DNA of 64,000 nt from Verrucomicrobiaceae bacterium UBA1938 (GCA_002336895.1 DDFC01000025.1:62001-126000); one strand, 5' to 3'. Positions 1 through 9,670 are shown, counted from the stretch's first letter. Numbers and translations: made by a program. The notes: generated from the letters alone by a model not told the origin.

Positions 1-342
1 ACGGGGCATGCGAAGGTGCTGCTGATGCTGAAGCAGCATGAGGAGCAGGAGCGTGTGGCACATCAGATCGTGGCCAAGAGCCTGACGGTGCGCGCCACGG
101 AGAAGGCCGTGGATGCCATCCTGCATCCGCCGCCCCCGCCGGCCCCCAAGCCGACGGAGACCGACCTGACCCGAGCCATCCAGGCGGTGGAGCAGAAGCT
201 GATCCAGCACCTGACCACGAACGTGAGCATCCATCACGCTGAGAAGAAGGGGCGGATCGAGATCGATTACTACGGCGTGGAGGATCTGAACCGCATCCTG
301 AGCGTGATCGGCGTGCAGGAGGAGACCTTTGCCGAGGAGTAA
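1..342 (+). CDS. parB: ParB/Spo0J chromosome-partitioning protein, C-terminal part (cut by window start)
   Basis: ParB binds parS sites near the replication origin and works with the ParA ATPase in chromosome segregation. The frame is open to the first base, so the N-terminal CTPase and helix-turn-helix core lie outside the window. The visible 113 residues begin with GHAKVLLML, followed by an LTVRATEKAV segment typical of the region after the DNA-binding core, a proline-rich linker (PPPPPAPKP), and the C-terminal dimerisation domain with KGRIEIDYYGVEDLNRIL, which matches the family's usual KGKIEIEYYS-DDLNRIL ending. A GTG at base 16 could be mistaken for a start but lies inside the conserved domain. 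No parS-like palindrome was seen in the window. Confidence 0.9.
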   Translation, partial: TGHAKVLLMLKQHEEQERVAHQIVAKSLTVRATEKAVDAILHPPPPPAPKPTETDLTRAIQAVEQKLIQHLTTNVSIHHAEKKGRIEIDYYGVEDLNRILSVIGVQEETFAEE

Positions 343-372
343 CTGGCGCTGAGCGCCAATGACGAAACCCGC

Positions 373-864
373 ATGAAGAATGACGAACCAGCGCTGCTGA
401 CCCTCGTGCTGAAAAGGCTGGTGATGCTGTCGTCTTTTGTTATCCTGAGCGCCGTCTTTCTCTCCGGCTGCGGTGCGCAGGAGGCCGCGTCCCGAGCTGA
501 GACGGCTGATGTGCGCGAGTTTCTGACGCACTATTTTTCCACGTGGTCCGCGAAGGACATGGACGGGTATGGCGCGTGTTTCCATGAGCAGGCGAGGGTG
601 GTCTTTGTGCATCAGGGCGCGCCGCACAGCTATGGCCTGACCGATTTCCTGCATGGACAGAAGCTGAGCCATGCGACCACGACGGTGCCGATGACCGAGG
701 TGCCCACGGACATGAAGATCCTGCGTGATGACCGCACGGCGCAGGCCAGCGTGCGCTGGAAGCTGACGAAGGGCGGCGAGATCACCACGGGCACCGACTG
801 TTTCACGCTCATCCAGACCCCGGCGGGCTGGAAAATCATGAGCCTGGTATTTTACAACGACTGA
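373..864 (+). CDS. Lipoprotein with NTF2/SnoaL-like domain
   Basis: A 163-residue predicted lipoprotein. A hydrophobic segment (about residues 17-30) ends in a lipobox LSGC with Cys33, so the mature protein should be lipidated and exported. The following about 120 residues (VREFLTHYFSTWSAKDMDGY... GWKIMSLVFYND) have the helix plus curved-sheet pattern of small NTF2/SnoaL-like (DUF4440-type) domains, ending in the common GWKI strand. Such domains bind small ligands or act as inhibitors; the substrate cannot be read here. It lies 30 bases after parB and 25 bases before the next gene, so co-transcription is likely. An internal ATG at residue 18 (base 424) would give a shorter signal peptide. Confidence 0.7.
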   Translation: MKNDEPALLTLVLKRLVMLSSFVILSAVFLSGCGAQEAASRAETADVREFLTHYFSTWSAKDMDGYGACFHEQARVVFVHQGAPHSYGLTDFLHGQKLSHATTTVPMTEVPTDMKILRDDRTAQASVRWKLTKGGEITTGTDCFTLIQTPAGWKIMSLVFYND

Positions 865-889
865 ACGGCCCAACCGCGCCAGCAATCCC

Positions 890-2455
890 ATGTCACGATC
901 CACTTCCACCAAGACTCCCGAGACCCCTGCTGTGGAGAATGCCTACGCTCATCAAATACGGCTGTTTCTGGGGGCGGTGTGCTTCTTTGCCGGAGCGGCG
1001 ATCATGGTGGTGGAGATCAGCGCCTTCAGGCTGCTGGCCCCGTATTTTGGCAACACGATCTACACTTCCACGGCGCTGATCGGAGTGATCCTGGTGGCCT
1101 TCAGCGTGGGCGGCTATCTGGGCGGGCGGCTGGCGGACCGGAAGCCGGCGCTGGACCTGATCGGATGGCTGCTGGCTGCAGCGGCGGTGCTGACGCTTTT
1201 CATTCCTGCGCTGCACATGGTTTTCAGCCTGGGGCTGAGCGCGTATGGCGTCATCACGGGGCCGCTCCTGATCTCGCTGGTGCTGTTTGCGTGTCCAGGG
1301 GTGCTGCTGGGTGCGGTGTCGCCGGCATCGGTGCGGTTTTACAGCCTGACGCAAAAGGACACTCATGTGGGCATGGCCGCAGGGACGATCAGCATGCTGG
1401 GGTCTCTGGGCAGCTTTGTGGGCACGTTTGTGTCCGGCTTTTACCTGCTGGCAAACTTTGGTGTGCGCGGGATTTTTGTGGGAGCTGGAGCGGTGCTGCT
1501 GCTGCTGGCGGTGGCTTCATTCATCCTGGCAAAGAAAGCGGGCGGGCCGCAGGTGCAGGTGCTGATCGCGGGGCTGATCGCCGGAGTGGTGGGCGGGACG
1601 TCTGAGCGGCCGCCGCTGATCGGCATGATCCATGAGCGCGAGTCTTTCTACCACCACATCAGCGTCTATGATGAAGGAGAGGCACCGCACAAGCGCCGCA
1701 CTCTGGCGCTGGACTCCACGCAGGAGGGCGGGATGAATCCGGACACGGGTGAACTGATCCTGCCCTACCAGGAGTACTGGAAGCTGGCGCTGCTGCGCGA
1801 GCCTGCGGAGGTGAGCAGCGCGCTCTTCATCGGCGCGGGGGCGTTTGGTATGCCGGAGAATGTGTCGCGTGATTTTCCGAAGGCCGCGGTGGACGTGGTG
1901 GAGATCGATCCGCAGGTGATCGAGGTGGGGCGCAAGTATTTCAAACTGGACGAGTACCCACGTGTGAATGCGCATGCTGATGATGCGCGGCGGTTTCTGC
2001 GCCAGGCGGGCAATCAGAAGTGGGATCTGATTTTTGGAGATGCGTACAACGGGCGGCATGCGATCCCCTCGCACCTGGCCACGCGTGAGTTTTTCCAGCT
2101 GGTGGCGGATCATCTGGAGCCGAAGGGCGTGTATGTGATGAACATCATCGCGGCGGTGAACGGACCCAAGGCGGATCTCACAGCCGGGATGGTGGCCACG
2201 CTGCGGCAGGTTTTTCCCTCGGTGGAGGCCTTTGGCGTGGGCTATCGCAAGGATGAACCGCAGAATGTGATCCTGATGTGCTCGCGCGAGAACGTGCGTG
2301 CGCTGATGACGGACCGGTATGTGACGCCGGGATCGTGGCAGGAGAAGCTGATCCGCACGCTGGTGCCGGCGGGCACGGTGCCGCGCTCGCAGGTGGTGTT
2401 TTCGGATGATCACAATCCGGTGGATGCGATCATCGCGCGAGGGCTACTGGAGTAA
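890..2455 (+). CDS. Membrane-fused spermidine-synthase-like protein
   Basis: A 521-residue fusion. The first roughly 230 residues are strongly hydrophobic with about seven membrane segments, starting LFLGAVCFFAGAAIMVVEIS, a pattern seen in the fused MFS/spermidine-synthase family. The C-terminal half (about 300-470) is a Rossmann-type aminopropyltransferase/methyltransferase fold: a glycine motif (FIGAGAFGMPE), VDVVEIDPQVIEVG and WDLIFGDAYNG. In true spermidine synthases the last motif carries catalytic aspartates; here it reads GDAYNG, so polyamine synthesis is uncertain. Members of this family usually act on unknown substrates at the inner membrane. It follows the lipoprotein closely in the same direction and is convergent with the S41 protease gene. 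Confidence 0.82.
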   Translation: MSRSTSTKTPETPAVENAYAHQIRLFLGAVCFFAGAAIMVVEISAFRLLAPYFGNTIYTSTALIGVILVAFSVGGYLGGRLADRKPALDLIGWLLAAAAVLTLFIPALHMVFSLGLSAYGVITGPLLISLVLFACPGVLLGAVSPASVRFYSLTQKDTHVGMAAGTISMLGSLGSFVGTFVSGFYLLANFGVRGIFVGAGAVLLLLAVASFILAKKAGGPQVQVLIAGLIAGVVGGTSERPPLIGMIHERESFYHHISVYDEGEAPHKRRTLALDSTQEGGMNPDTGELILPYQEYWKLALLREPAEVSSALFIGAGAFGMPENVSRDFPKAAVDVVEIDPQVIEVGRKYFKLDEYPRVNAHADDARRFLRQAGNQKWDLIFGDAYNGRHAIPSHLATREFFQLVADHLEPKGVYVMNIIAAVNGPKADLTAGMVATLRQVFPSVEAFGVGYRKDEPQNVILMCSRENVRALMTDRYVTPGSWQEKLIRTLVPAGTVPRSQVVFSDDHNPVDAIIARGLLE

Positions 2456-2533
2456 GGTGAGGCGATTTGGTGTTTCCGACGCGAAATAGTTCCAGAGGGC
2501 TGGGGATGTGCGGGATGGTGGGTGTGGCGGAGC

Positions 2534-2555
2534 TCCGCACAGAGGACTGTGCGGA
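2534..2555. repeat. Perfect 9-bp hairpin in the convergent gap
   Basis: TCCGCACAG, loop AGGA, CTGTGCGGA. It lies between two convergent genes (stops at 2455 and 2601). There is no T-run on either side, so it is not a standard intrinsic terminator; it may be a dispersed palindromic repeat. The hairpin at 4218-4239 has the same 9-4-9 architecture. Confidence 0.55.
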
Positions 2556-2600
2556 CCACTATGCTGGCGCATGCGCGAGGTGCCATGAAACTTGACTCAA

Positions 2601-4046
2601 CTACCTGCTTTCGAGGGGCTTGGCGGCGGGGGCGAGGGTGGGGGCGACGAAGGCGTCGAAGACGAGGACGCCTTTGAGGGAGTCCACGGCGCGTTCGAGC
2701 TGTTTGTCGCCGAGGCTGGCGAGTTCGAGGGCGGCGGCTTCGCCGGTGCCGTGGGAGGCGCGCCATTTGGCGATGCGGAGCTCCTCCTCGGAGGTGAGGG
2801 CGGAGATGATGTTTGGTTCGACGCCGGCTTCGTGAATGGTGCGATGGCTGGGGGTGTAATACTTGGCGGTGGTGAGGCGCATGGCGGCCCCGTTTTTCAT
2901 GGGCAGGATGGTCTGCACGCTGCCTTTGCCAAAGCTGGTGGTGCCCACGATAATGGCGCGCTTGAGGTCCTGCAGGGCTCCGGCGGTGAGCTCGGAGGCG
3001 CTGGCGCTGCCTTGATTGATGAGCACAGCGATGGGGTACTTGCGCGGCTCTTTGCCATTGCGGGCGGGGGTGCGGAAGGGCGGCGGATTTTGAGAGGCGA
3101 CGCGGCCCTCGGTGGTGACGACGACGGTGCCTTCGGGGAGGAACTCGCCGCAGACGGCCACGGCGCTGTCCACGAGGCCGCCGGGGTTGTTTCGCAGGTC
3201 GAGCACGAAGGCCTTCATGCCCTGCTTTTCGAGATCATCGAGCGCCTTGCTCATCTCGCGTGCGGTGGGCTGGTTGAACTGGGAGATGCGCATGTAGCCG
3301 ATCTTGTAATCTCCTGCCATTTTGGAGGAGAGCAGCATGGGATCGTGCACGGAGGTTTCGGCCAGTGTTTCGTGCTTCACCTTGAACTCGAGGAACTGCT
3401 TGGTGCCTGGGCGGCGGACGGTGAGGCGGACCTCCTCGCCGGTCTTTCCCTGGAGGAGCTGCATGGCCTCGGCGACGCCGACGGAGTCTGTGAGCACATC
3501 ATTGATGCGTACGAGCTGGTCGCCGGAAAGCACGCCTGCGGCGGAGGCGGGGCCGTCCTCGCGCACGGTGATGATGGTGAGAATGTTCTGACGCAGGGCG
3601 ATGGTGATGCCGATGCCCTCTGAGGTGTCGCTCTGCTCGCGCTGCATGTCCTCAAAGAGAGACTTTCCCATGTACTCGCAGTGCGGGTCCAGGCGGTGCA
3701 GCATGCCCTCCAGCGCGCCCTCGACGAGCTCTGCGTAGGTGATCTTGGACTCGTCCACGTAGTTTTGCCGCACCATCTCCATGGCACGGGTGAGCATCTC
3801 CATCTGCGTATAGGCGTCCTCAGGTGGTGGCTTGACGGGAGGTGCGGCGGGCGTCTTGGGCTCGGCTTTGGTAGCAGCTGGCTTGGTCTCTGCGGGTTTT
3901 TGGGCGGGCTTGGACGCTGGCGCTGGGGTGGCTGCCGGAGCCGTGGGCGGAGCAGGGGCCGGGGATGGTGGGGCCGCGTGAAGGCTCAGGCTGAGGGCCA
4001 GAAGGAAGAGGAGTGCGGGGGCGCGACGCATGAGGGCACAGTGCAT
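2601..4046 (-). CDS. ctpA: S41 C-terminal processing peptidase (CtpA/Prc family)
   Basis: A 481-residue secreted protease that cleaves proteins or tails in the periplasm. Order: signal peptide (ALLFLLALSLSLHA), a long Ala/Pro/Lys linker (about 25-75), an N-terminal helical domain, a PDZ domain (about 145-215, GPASAAGVLSGDQLVRIND), then the S41 core. The catalytic dyad is visible as Ser349 in GSASASE and Lys374 in SFGKGSVQ, 25 residues apart as usual for the family. The RNNPGGLVD substrate-pocket motif is also present. The next Met (start at 4031, MRRAPALL) gives a cleaner signal peptide and is an equally likely start. It is transcribed toward the spermidine-synthase-like gene. Confidence 0.92.
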   Translation of the reverse strand: MHCALMRRAPALLFLLALSLSLHAAPPSPAPAPPTAPAATPAPASKPAQKPAETKPAATKAEPKTPAAPPVKPPPEDAYTQMEMLTRAMEMVRQNYVDESKITYAELVEGALEGMLHRLDPHCEYMGKSLFEDMQREQSDTSEGIGITIALRQNILTIITVREDGPASAAGVLSGDQLVRINDVLTDSVGVAEAMQLLQGKTGEEVRLTVRRPGTKQFLEFKVKHETLAETSVHDPMLLSSKMAGDYKIGYMRISQFNQPTAREMSKALDDLEKQGMKAFVLDLRNNPGGLVDSAVAVCGEFLPEGTVVVTTEGRVASQNPPPFRTPARNGKEPRKYPIAVLINQGSASASELTAGALQDLKRAIIVGTTSFGKGSVQTILPMKNGAAMRLTTAKYYTPSHRTIHEAGVEPNIISALTSEEELRIAKWRASHGTGEAAALELASLGDKQLERAVDSLKGVLVFDAFVAPTLAPAAKPLESR

Positions 4047-4217
4047 GAATCAGCGAATTGGGACAGGGGAAATTCTGGGGGGAATGTGAATGGCGGTGAC
4101 CAAACGACGGGCAGGCAGATCCGCTCATTTTTGGCTGCGGAATGGCCGGAGGGGGCTGGCTTTGGGCGGACGGTTTTTGGGCGAGAGAACGCGGAGTTGG
4201 ACGATTGGAGCGCTGGC

Positions 4218-4239
4218 CGACAGACAAGAGTGTCTGTCG
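4218..4239. repeat. Perfect 9-bp hairpin upstream of ctpA
   Basis: CGACAGACA, loop AGAG, TGTCTGTCG, in the 247-base gap between ctpA and the haem dehydrogenase gene. No T-run follows. It has the same 9-4-9 plan as 2534-2555 but a different arm sequence. The rest of this gap shows no recognisable gene. Confidence 0.55.
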
Positions 4240-4293
4240 TACTTCCATGCATTCGCTCGCGCGGGGTAGTAAGTGAGGACGGCCAACGGGTGG

Positions 4294-7200
4294 TCACTCC
4301 AGGGTGATCGAGCCCCAGTAGGCGAACTCCATGTTCCAGCCGTTGGCGTGGGCTTCGAGGCGGAGGGTGATTTCCTGGCCGGTGAATTTGGAGAGGTCGA
4401 GTTCGATGGTTTTCCAGCGGGGCTTTTCGTGGTCGACAGTTAGCTCTTTGACGACCTGGCCATTGATAACTGCCTTGGCAGTCCAGTCTCCGCGATCATC
4501 GGCGGCGATGGTGGCGGTGAGCTTGGTTTTGCCGGGTTCGACCTTGAGGGTGCGCTCGAAGCTGGCGGGCGTTTTTTTGTCGGGGAAAGGATGGATGAGG
4601 AGGACGTTTTTGCGGCCGTAGTATTCGCTGAGTTTCATGGGCGTGCGCTCGAAGTCAGGGGCGCTGACGGTCCATGCGGGGTTCCAGAGATTGACGCTTT
4701 CCCAGTCGATGGAGCGGGTGCTGTTGCCTTTGGGCTTTGAGGGAACCGTGTCTTCGACGCCTTTGATTAGAAGGTCTTTTTTCTCCTTGGTGAGCGGGCC
4801 TTCCTCAGGCGGGGCGAGGACGTACCAGATGAGATCGCGGAAAGCGGTGTCGGGGAGATTGCCGAAGCCCATGGGCATGAGGCTTTGTTTGGTATTGGTC
4901 AGCGTGGCGACCTGATCGCGAGGGACGATCTGGGAGGCACCGCCTGCGCCGAGGAGTTTGACGTGGGCTGGGGTATCCTCCACCACGCGACCAGCGAGGG
5001 TGCGGCCGTCTTTGGTGCTGAGCGTGAAGTTTTCGTAGCCGTTGCCGATGATCTGATTGGGGTCGATGACGTTGGCGAGGATGGCGTCGAGATTGCTGCG
5101 TCCGCTGCCGATGAGATCGGGGCCTACTTTCTGGCCGCCGCCGTGGAACTCATGACAGACCATGCAGGTGGAGGTGAAGATGAGCTTGCCGTTGGCGAGG
5201 TCGGGCTCGCCAGTGAGGCAGGCCTGCTTCTTTTTCGCGATGAGGACTTTCACGTCGTCGGAGGAGTCCTGCCAGGCACCGAGGACTTTGAAGGAGTGAT
5301 TGCGCGTGGCGGTGTCCTGGCTGGTGGCGAGGGCACGGCGCACGGGAGCGGGGAAACCGGCGGCGCTGACTTTGCCTTCGCCGATGGCATCGAGCAGGGC
5401 GTGCATCCAGGGCGTGCGAGAGCAGAGGGCTTCGACGGCGGCATTGTAGAGAAGGCCGCGGGCCTGGGGATCGGCGTGTGAGGTTGAGGCTTGCGCGACG
5501 GTCAGAAGCGGGGCGATGAAGTCATCGCTGCCGAAGTCTGCGGCGGCGCGGATGGCCGCGACGGAGAGAGCGGGGGAGGTGCTCTCGGAGAGCATGAGCA
5601 GCAGCGCCTTTTTGACGGTGTCTGACTTCACTTTGCAGATGGACTGCAGCAGGGCGACGCGCTCTTTTTCGGGTTTGGTGGTATCGCGCAGGGCGGGGAT
5701 GGTTTCCTGCAGGGCGGTTTCATCGCCCCAGAGGACTGCGAGGGTCTGGCCGTGCTTGCGGATGTCTGCATTGGAGTGCGCGCGCCATTTGGCGAGGGTG
5801 GCGGAGACGTCTTTGGTGGGCTTGATCACTCCGCTTTCCTGGCCTTTGACGAGGCCTTCGAGGGCGTGGGCGAGAATGATGTCGTGAGCGGCGATTTTTT
5901 CGCAGAAGTCGATGGCGAGATCGAGGTTCTCGGGCTTGCGGGTGTCGCAGAGACGGCGTGTGGATTTGTAAACCAGCGGCTGGGAAAGAGGCTGGAAACG
6001 AGCAGCCGACTCGGACAGCCATTGTGTCCATTCTTTGGGTGCATCAGCGAGGGCAGGCTCGAAGCTTTGCCAGATAGCGAGAGGCAGAACGGCATCGGCA
6101 TTTTGCGCCGAGCTTTTCGTAATGGCGTCAAAAACATTGGGCCAAGCTAGGCGAAAGCCATCGTTTTTACGGCCGTCCACGGTGAGCCTGCGGGCGCTGC
6201 ATTGACGCAGGGCGATGGCGATGGCCAAGCGCACTGCTGGTTCTGGATCTGCGGCCAGCGTTTCCAGATAACCCGGTACGCCAATGTCCATGCCCTCGCG
6301 AAAAGTAGTTCCGGACATGCTGTTGCCAAAATCGCGCGCAGCCCATGCACGAAGCGCGGGGAGTTTGGATTTGGCTGCGTTGTCGAGGCTGGATGCGCTG
6401 CTTCCGCCGTGATCGATTTGCAGCAAGGCCCACAGGGCATCGAGGCGGCTAGAGCCTTTGTCGATGGAGGAGTTTGCGAGCGTGGCCACAGGGGCGATGG
6501 TGTCTTCCCGATCGCTTTTTTCGACGAGGACTCGACGGGCCATACGGCGCATCCAGTTGTTGGGGTGTTCGAGGGTTTTGACGAGGTCGGGGGTGGGGAG
6601 GGTTTTGAGGTCCAGTGTTTGCGACCAACGCGATGGAGATTTGTGATCAGCAAACATGGGGAATTCGATGCCTCCCGGGGTGACTTCTTTGGAGACAGCT
6701 GATGGCTTGGGCTGAGTTTCGCCATAGCACACACGCCAGATGCGGCCGCGTTCGCGGTCGACGCCTTCGGGGTTGGCCTTGGCGTTTTGGTAGCAGGGGT
6801 ATTTGTCGCACCAGTCCATGATCCAGAGGAAGCCGTCGGGGCCGGTCTGGGTGCTGACGGGGCGGAACCAGCCGTTGTTGGCGCGGAGGAAGTCGCGGCG
6901 GGGCTCGCATTTGAAGGTGGCGCCGACGGGGGTGAGGATTTCTTCGTGGATGGCGTTGTCGTGGATGTTGCCGATGAAGGCGTGGCCGTGGGTGTCGGCA
7001 GGGTAGCGGCCACCCTGGTAGATCTGGATGCCGGCGTAGGCGGCGCGGAAGTGCTTGTGCTTGACGATGCTGGGGAGGAGTTCGTAGGCGTAGGGGTTCT
7101 CCGGGGCGCCGCCTTGGCGGGTGTAGATGCCTCCGGGGGCCATGTGGAAGAAGTGGTCGATGACGCAGGCGCTGACGAAGAAGTTGCCTGCGGCGTCGTA

Positions 7201-8013
7201 GTCGCAGCCCCAGGGGTTGCTGGTGCCGTCGGCGAAGACTTCGAATTCCCAGGAGGGGGCGGGAGCTTCTTTGGGGGCAGGATTGCCCGCGCTACTTGGA
7301 CGGGCGCGGCCGATGCCGGCGTCGAATTTGAAGCCTTCGTTTTCGGGCTGGGTGGGGCTGCGGACTTTGCTGTTGGTGAAGACGCCGTGGGTCATGTAGA
7401 GCCAGCCGTCGGGGCCCCAGGTGAAGCTGTTGACGAGCTCGTGGGTGTCCTCGCGCCCAAAGCCGGTGAGGACGACGCGCCAGGCGTCGGGTTTGTCGTC
7501 GCCGTCGTCATCGCGGAAGTGGATGAGGTGGGGCTGCTGGCCGACGTAGATGCCGTTGTCTCCGCAGATGATGGCGCTGGCGAGGTTGAGGCCTTCGACG
7601 AAGACGGTGCGCTTGTCGGCGGTGCCGTCGTTGTCGGTGTCTTCGAGGATGATGACGCGGTCGCGGGGGATTTTTTCGCCCAGCTTGGGCATGGGGTGGT
7701 ATTGGTCGTCCTTGGCCACGCCACCGTAGGGGCGCTGGTCTTCGGGGAGGGGCGTGCCGAGGGGGTATTCGTAGGCTTCCACGACCCAGAGCCGGCCACG
7801 ATGGTCCCAGGTCATGGCGACGGGATTTTGCACCATGGGCTCGTGGGCAAAGCAGCGGACCTCGTAGCCCTCGGGCACGGACATTTTGGCGCGGGCTTCT
7901 TCGGGCGTGGGGCACACGGTGGTGGCGGCGGCGCGTTCGCCTTCGAGTTCCTTGCCGGCGGCAAGGAGGTGGGAGGTGAGGAGGAGCAGCGGAAGGAAAA
8001 GGAACGGGCGCAT
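4294..8013 (-). CDS. PVC-type membrane-bound dehydrogenase with HEAT-like region and cytochrome c domain
   Basis: A 1239-residue exported protein of the large family found in Planctomycetes and Verrucomicrobia. The chosen start (MRPFLFLPLLLLTSHLLAA) gives a clear signal peptide; upstream in-frame codons do not. Residues about 40-450 form the sorbosone-dehydrogenase-like beta-propeller (repeated DNDGTADKR, DGWLYMTHG and GPDGFLWIMDW motifs). Residues about 500-900 are an alpha-helical HEAT-like stretch. A cytochrome c domain follows with haem motif CMVCH (Cys950-His954) and a likely axial Met in MPMGFGNL. The last about 130 residues look like a carbohydrate-binding beta domain. The role is probably periplasmic oxidation of a sugar-like substrate with electron transfer through haem; the substrate is unknown. 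It is divergent from the LRR gene. Confidence 0.9.
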   Translation of the reverse strand: MRPFLFLPLLLLTSHLLAAGKELEGERAAATTVCPTPEEARAKMSVPEGYEVRCFAHEPMVQNPVAMTWDHRGRLWVVEAYEYPLGTPLPEDQRPYGGVAKDDQYHPMPKLGEKIPRDRVIILEDTDNDGTADKRTVFVEGLNLASAIICGDNGIYVGQQPHLIHFRDDDGDDKPDAWRVVLTGFGREDTHELVNSFTWGPDGWLYMTHGVFTNSKVRSPTQPENEGFKFDAGIGRARPSSAGNPAPKEAPAPSWEFEVFADGTSNPWGCDYDAAGNFFVSACVIDHFFHMAPGGIYTRQGGAPENPYAYELLPSIVKHKHFRAAYAGIQIYQGGRYPADTHGHAFIGNIHDNAIHEEILTPVGATFKCEPRRDFLRANNGWFRPVSTQTGPDGFLWIMDWCDKYPCYQNAKANPEGVDRERGRIWRVCYGETQPKPSAVSKEVTPGGIEFPMFADHKSPSRWSQTLDLKTLPTPDLVKTLEHPNNWMRRMARRVLVEKSDREDTIAPVATLANSSIDKGSSRLDALWALLQIDHGGSSASSLDNAAKSKLPALRAWAARDFGNSMSGTTFREGMDIGVPGYLETLAADPEPAVRLAIAIALRQCSARRLTVDGRKNDGFRLAWPNVFDAITKSSAQNADAVLPLAIWQSFEPALADAPKEWTQWLSESAARFQPLSQPLVYKSTRRLCDTRKPENLDLAIDFCEKIAAHDIILAHALEGLVKGQESGVIKPTKDVSATLAKWRAHSNADIRKHGQTLAVLWGDETALQETIPALRDTTKPEKERVALLQSICKVKSDTVKKALLLMLSESTSPALSVAAIRAAADFGSDDFIAPLLTVAQASTSHADPQARGLLYNAAVEALCSRTPWMHALLDAIGEGKVSAAGFPAPVRRALATSQDTATRNHSFKVLGAWQDSSDDVKVLIAKKKQACLTGEPDLANGKLIFTSTCMVCHEFHGGGQKVGPDLIGSGRSNLDAILANVIDPNQIIGNGYENFTLSTKDGRTLAGRVVEDTPAHVKLLGAGGASQIVPRDQVATLTNTKQSLMPMGFGNLPDTAFRDLIWYVLAPPEEGPLTKEKKDLLIKGVEDTVPSKPKGNSTRSIDWESVNLWNPAWTVSAPDFERTPMKLSEYYGRKNVLLIHPFPDKKTPASFERTLKVEPGKTKLTATIAADDRGDWTAKAVINGQVVKELTVDHEKPRWKTIELDLSKFTGQEITLRLEAHANGWNMEFAYWGSITLE

Positions 8014-8168
8014 GGTTGGGGACTGTTTGTAGCAGAAGCTACGAAGAAAGGACAAGGGTGATGTCGGACGCGGTTTGGGTGGAATCGGACGGCGAACTTG
8101 CATGCGGGGCATCCCACATTCACCCTGTTTGAACCGGCTCAGGCGTGATAGAAACAATCGAGCATCAT

Positions 8169-9641
8169 ATGAAGATTATCTTTATCAGCATGCTCTTTGG
8201 AGCCACCACCCATGCCATGAGCCAAGATCTGTTTGCCGATTATGCGAGATCGACCGGACTGACGGCTGATCAGACCTATACGATCGAAAGGCTGGTGGAA
8301 AACGCGCGTGGACACATTGAGGAGGACTATTATTCCCACGGGTGGATGGAACGCCACGATGCCTGGGCCAAACCTGGCTACATTCCATCGATTCCGCAGG
8401 TGTGGGCCGCGAAATCTGGGCCTTCGTTAGCCAAGGCCGAGTGGATCAGTTTTCAACGGCTCAACAAGGACGAGCGGCCGATACGCTCACTTGAGGCTTT
8501 GCGTTACATGCCGTCTCTGACGGGGCTGATCCTTCAGGGAAACGAGATCAAGGACATCCAACATCTTCATTTCTGCAAGGCTTTGAAGAGACTCGATCTG
8601 TCCGACAATCAAATCGAGAACATGTCTGAACTCGCCGCATGCCTTGCGATTAAGGAGTTAAAAATTGCAAAAAATCCTGTGAAAGATCTGACGGTGCTGG
8701 AGGTGCTGCCGGAACTCGAGATCTTGGAAGTATCCTCGGATCAACTGCCCGTTTTTTCCAAGCTCAGGAAGCTGACAAAACTCCGCAAGCTGGAAATTCA
8801 TGGAGACACTTTTCATTCGTTTGAGGGCTTTCCAGAAATGCCGGGGCTTCGAATCATCTGGGGCGCCTATGTGGATGACCTAGCTGGTCTGGAGAGGTTT
8901 CCGAGTCTGGAAAATTTGGTGAATATCTCGGGGGATTTTATCTCGCTGGCACCTTTGAAGAGCCTGAAAGGACTCTCGCACGCGAATTTGCATGGAGGCA
9001 TGATCACGGATGTGAGTCCGCTATCGACATCGAATGAACTGCGGGAGCTATGGCTCGGCACACAGGCTGATAAGATTGATCTTACGCCATTGATGAGCCT
9101 GCCGAAACTTCATGGTGTCAGTATAAAAAGAGACCGAGATGAACTGCCGGGCGTGGCAGATTTTCGAGGCAGACTGACTGGCTGGGATGTTGAGTTTCGA
9201 ACTGAAAAGCCCAGGCACATGCCTTCTACCAAGCTGGAAGTCATCAGTCAGGAGGAGTTTGACCGGTTTGATGTACGAGAGCCGTTTGGAATGCTGCCAA
9301 CTGATGGAAACGAGGAATTGCTTCAGTCCGAGAGTGAATGGCTGGAGCACCGAATCGATCGGGCTTTCGCGCCAGATTTCAAAGAGGGGGAGGACTATGA
9401 CATTCCGTTTCAATGGGCGGGTGCCAGATCGAGAACAGTGGTGCTGCTGAGTGAAAAGGCCGTGAAGGCGTTTCCGCTCCTTGTTAAAAAAATTCAAACG
9501 GTGCTCTGTCATGCTCGGAATGACTGGATCATTTACTTTCAATCTGAGGAGGAGACGTTCATCGTCTGGCTCTACGCTGATAAAATCGTGGTCACTCCGA
9601 ATTTTGAGAAAAATGTGAGGAATCTGCTGCAAGCTCGCTAA
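8169..9641 (+). CDS. Secreted leucine-rich-repeat protein
   Basis: A 490-residue protein. The start at 8169 gives the signal peptide MKIIFISMLFGATTHAMS; an in-frame ATG eight codons upstream lacks this. Residues about 100-330 contain tandem leucine-rich repeats of about 22 residues, for example LKRLDLSDNQIENMSEL and IKELKIAKNPVKDLTVL, of the internalin-like type. The C-terminal about 140 residues (from the KLEVISQEEFDRF region) form a separate domain that I do not recognise. LRR proteins mediate protein binding, and no enzymatic motif is visible. It diverges from the haem dehydrogenase with 155 bases between start codons. Base composition is noticeably less G-rich than its neighbours, which hints at separate origin or weaker expression. 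Confidence 0.78.
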   Translation: MKIIFISMLFGATTHAMSQDLFADYARSTGLTADQTYTIERLVENARGHIEEDYYSHGWMERHDAWAKPGYIPSIPQVWAAKSGPSLAKAEWISFQRLNKDERPIRSLEALRYMPSLTGLILQGNEIKDIQHLHFCKALKRLDLSDNQIENMSELAACLAIKELKIAKNPVKDLTVLEVLPELEILEVSSDQLPVFSKLRKLTKLRKLEIHGDTFHSFEGFPEMPGLRIIWGAYVDDLAGLERFPSLENLVNISGDFISLAPLKSLKGLSHANLHGGMITDVSPLSTSNELRELWLGTQADKIDLTPLMSLPKLHGVSIKRDRDELPGVADFRGRLTGWDVEFRTEKPRHMPSTKLEVISQEEFDRFDVREPFGMLPTDGNEELLQSESEWLEHRIDRAFAPDFKEGEDYDIPFQWAGARSRTVVLLSEKAVKAFPLLVKKIQTVLCHARNDWIIYFQSEEETFIVWLYADKIVVTPNFEKNVRNLLQAR

Positions 9642-9670
9642 CAGATCTTCATCCTGTAAATCTTTTTCCA

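Noticed and set aside
2534..2555. Hairpin as intrinsic terminator for the convergent genes
   Set aside because: No T-run on either side.
2592..3623. 343-residue + strand ORF antisense to ctpA
   Set aside because: Gly/Ala/Asp/Glu-rich composition with no family motif; the real gene is the S41 protease on the other strand with both catalytic residues.
6787..8061. 424-residue + strand ORF antisense to the haem dehydrogenase
   Set aside because: Val/Gly/Ala/Asp-rich shadow of high-GC coding DNA; no homologous pattern.
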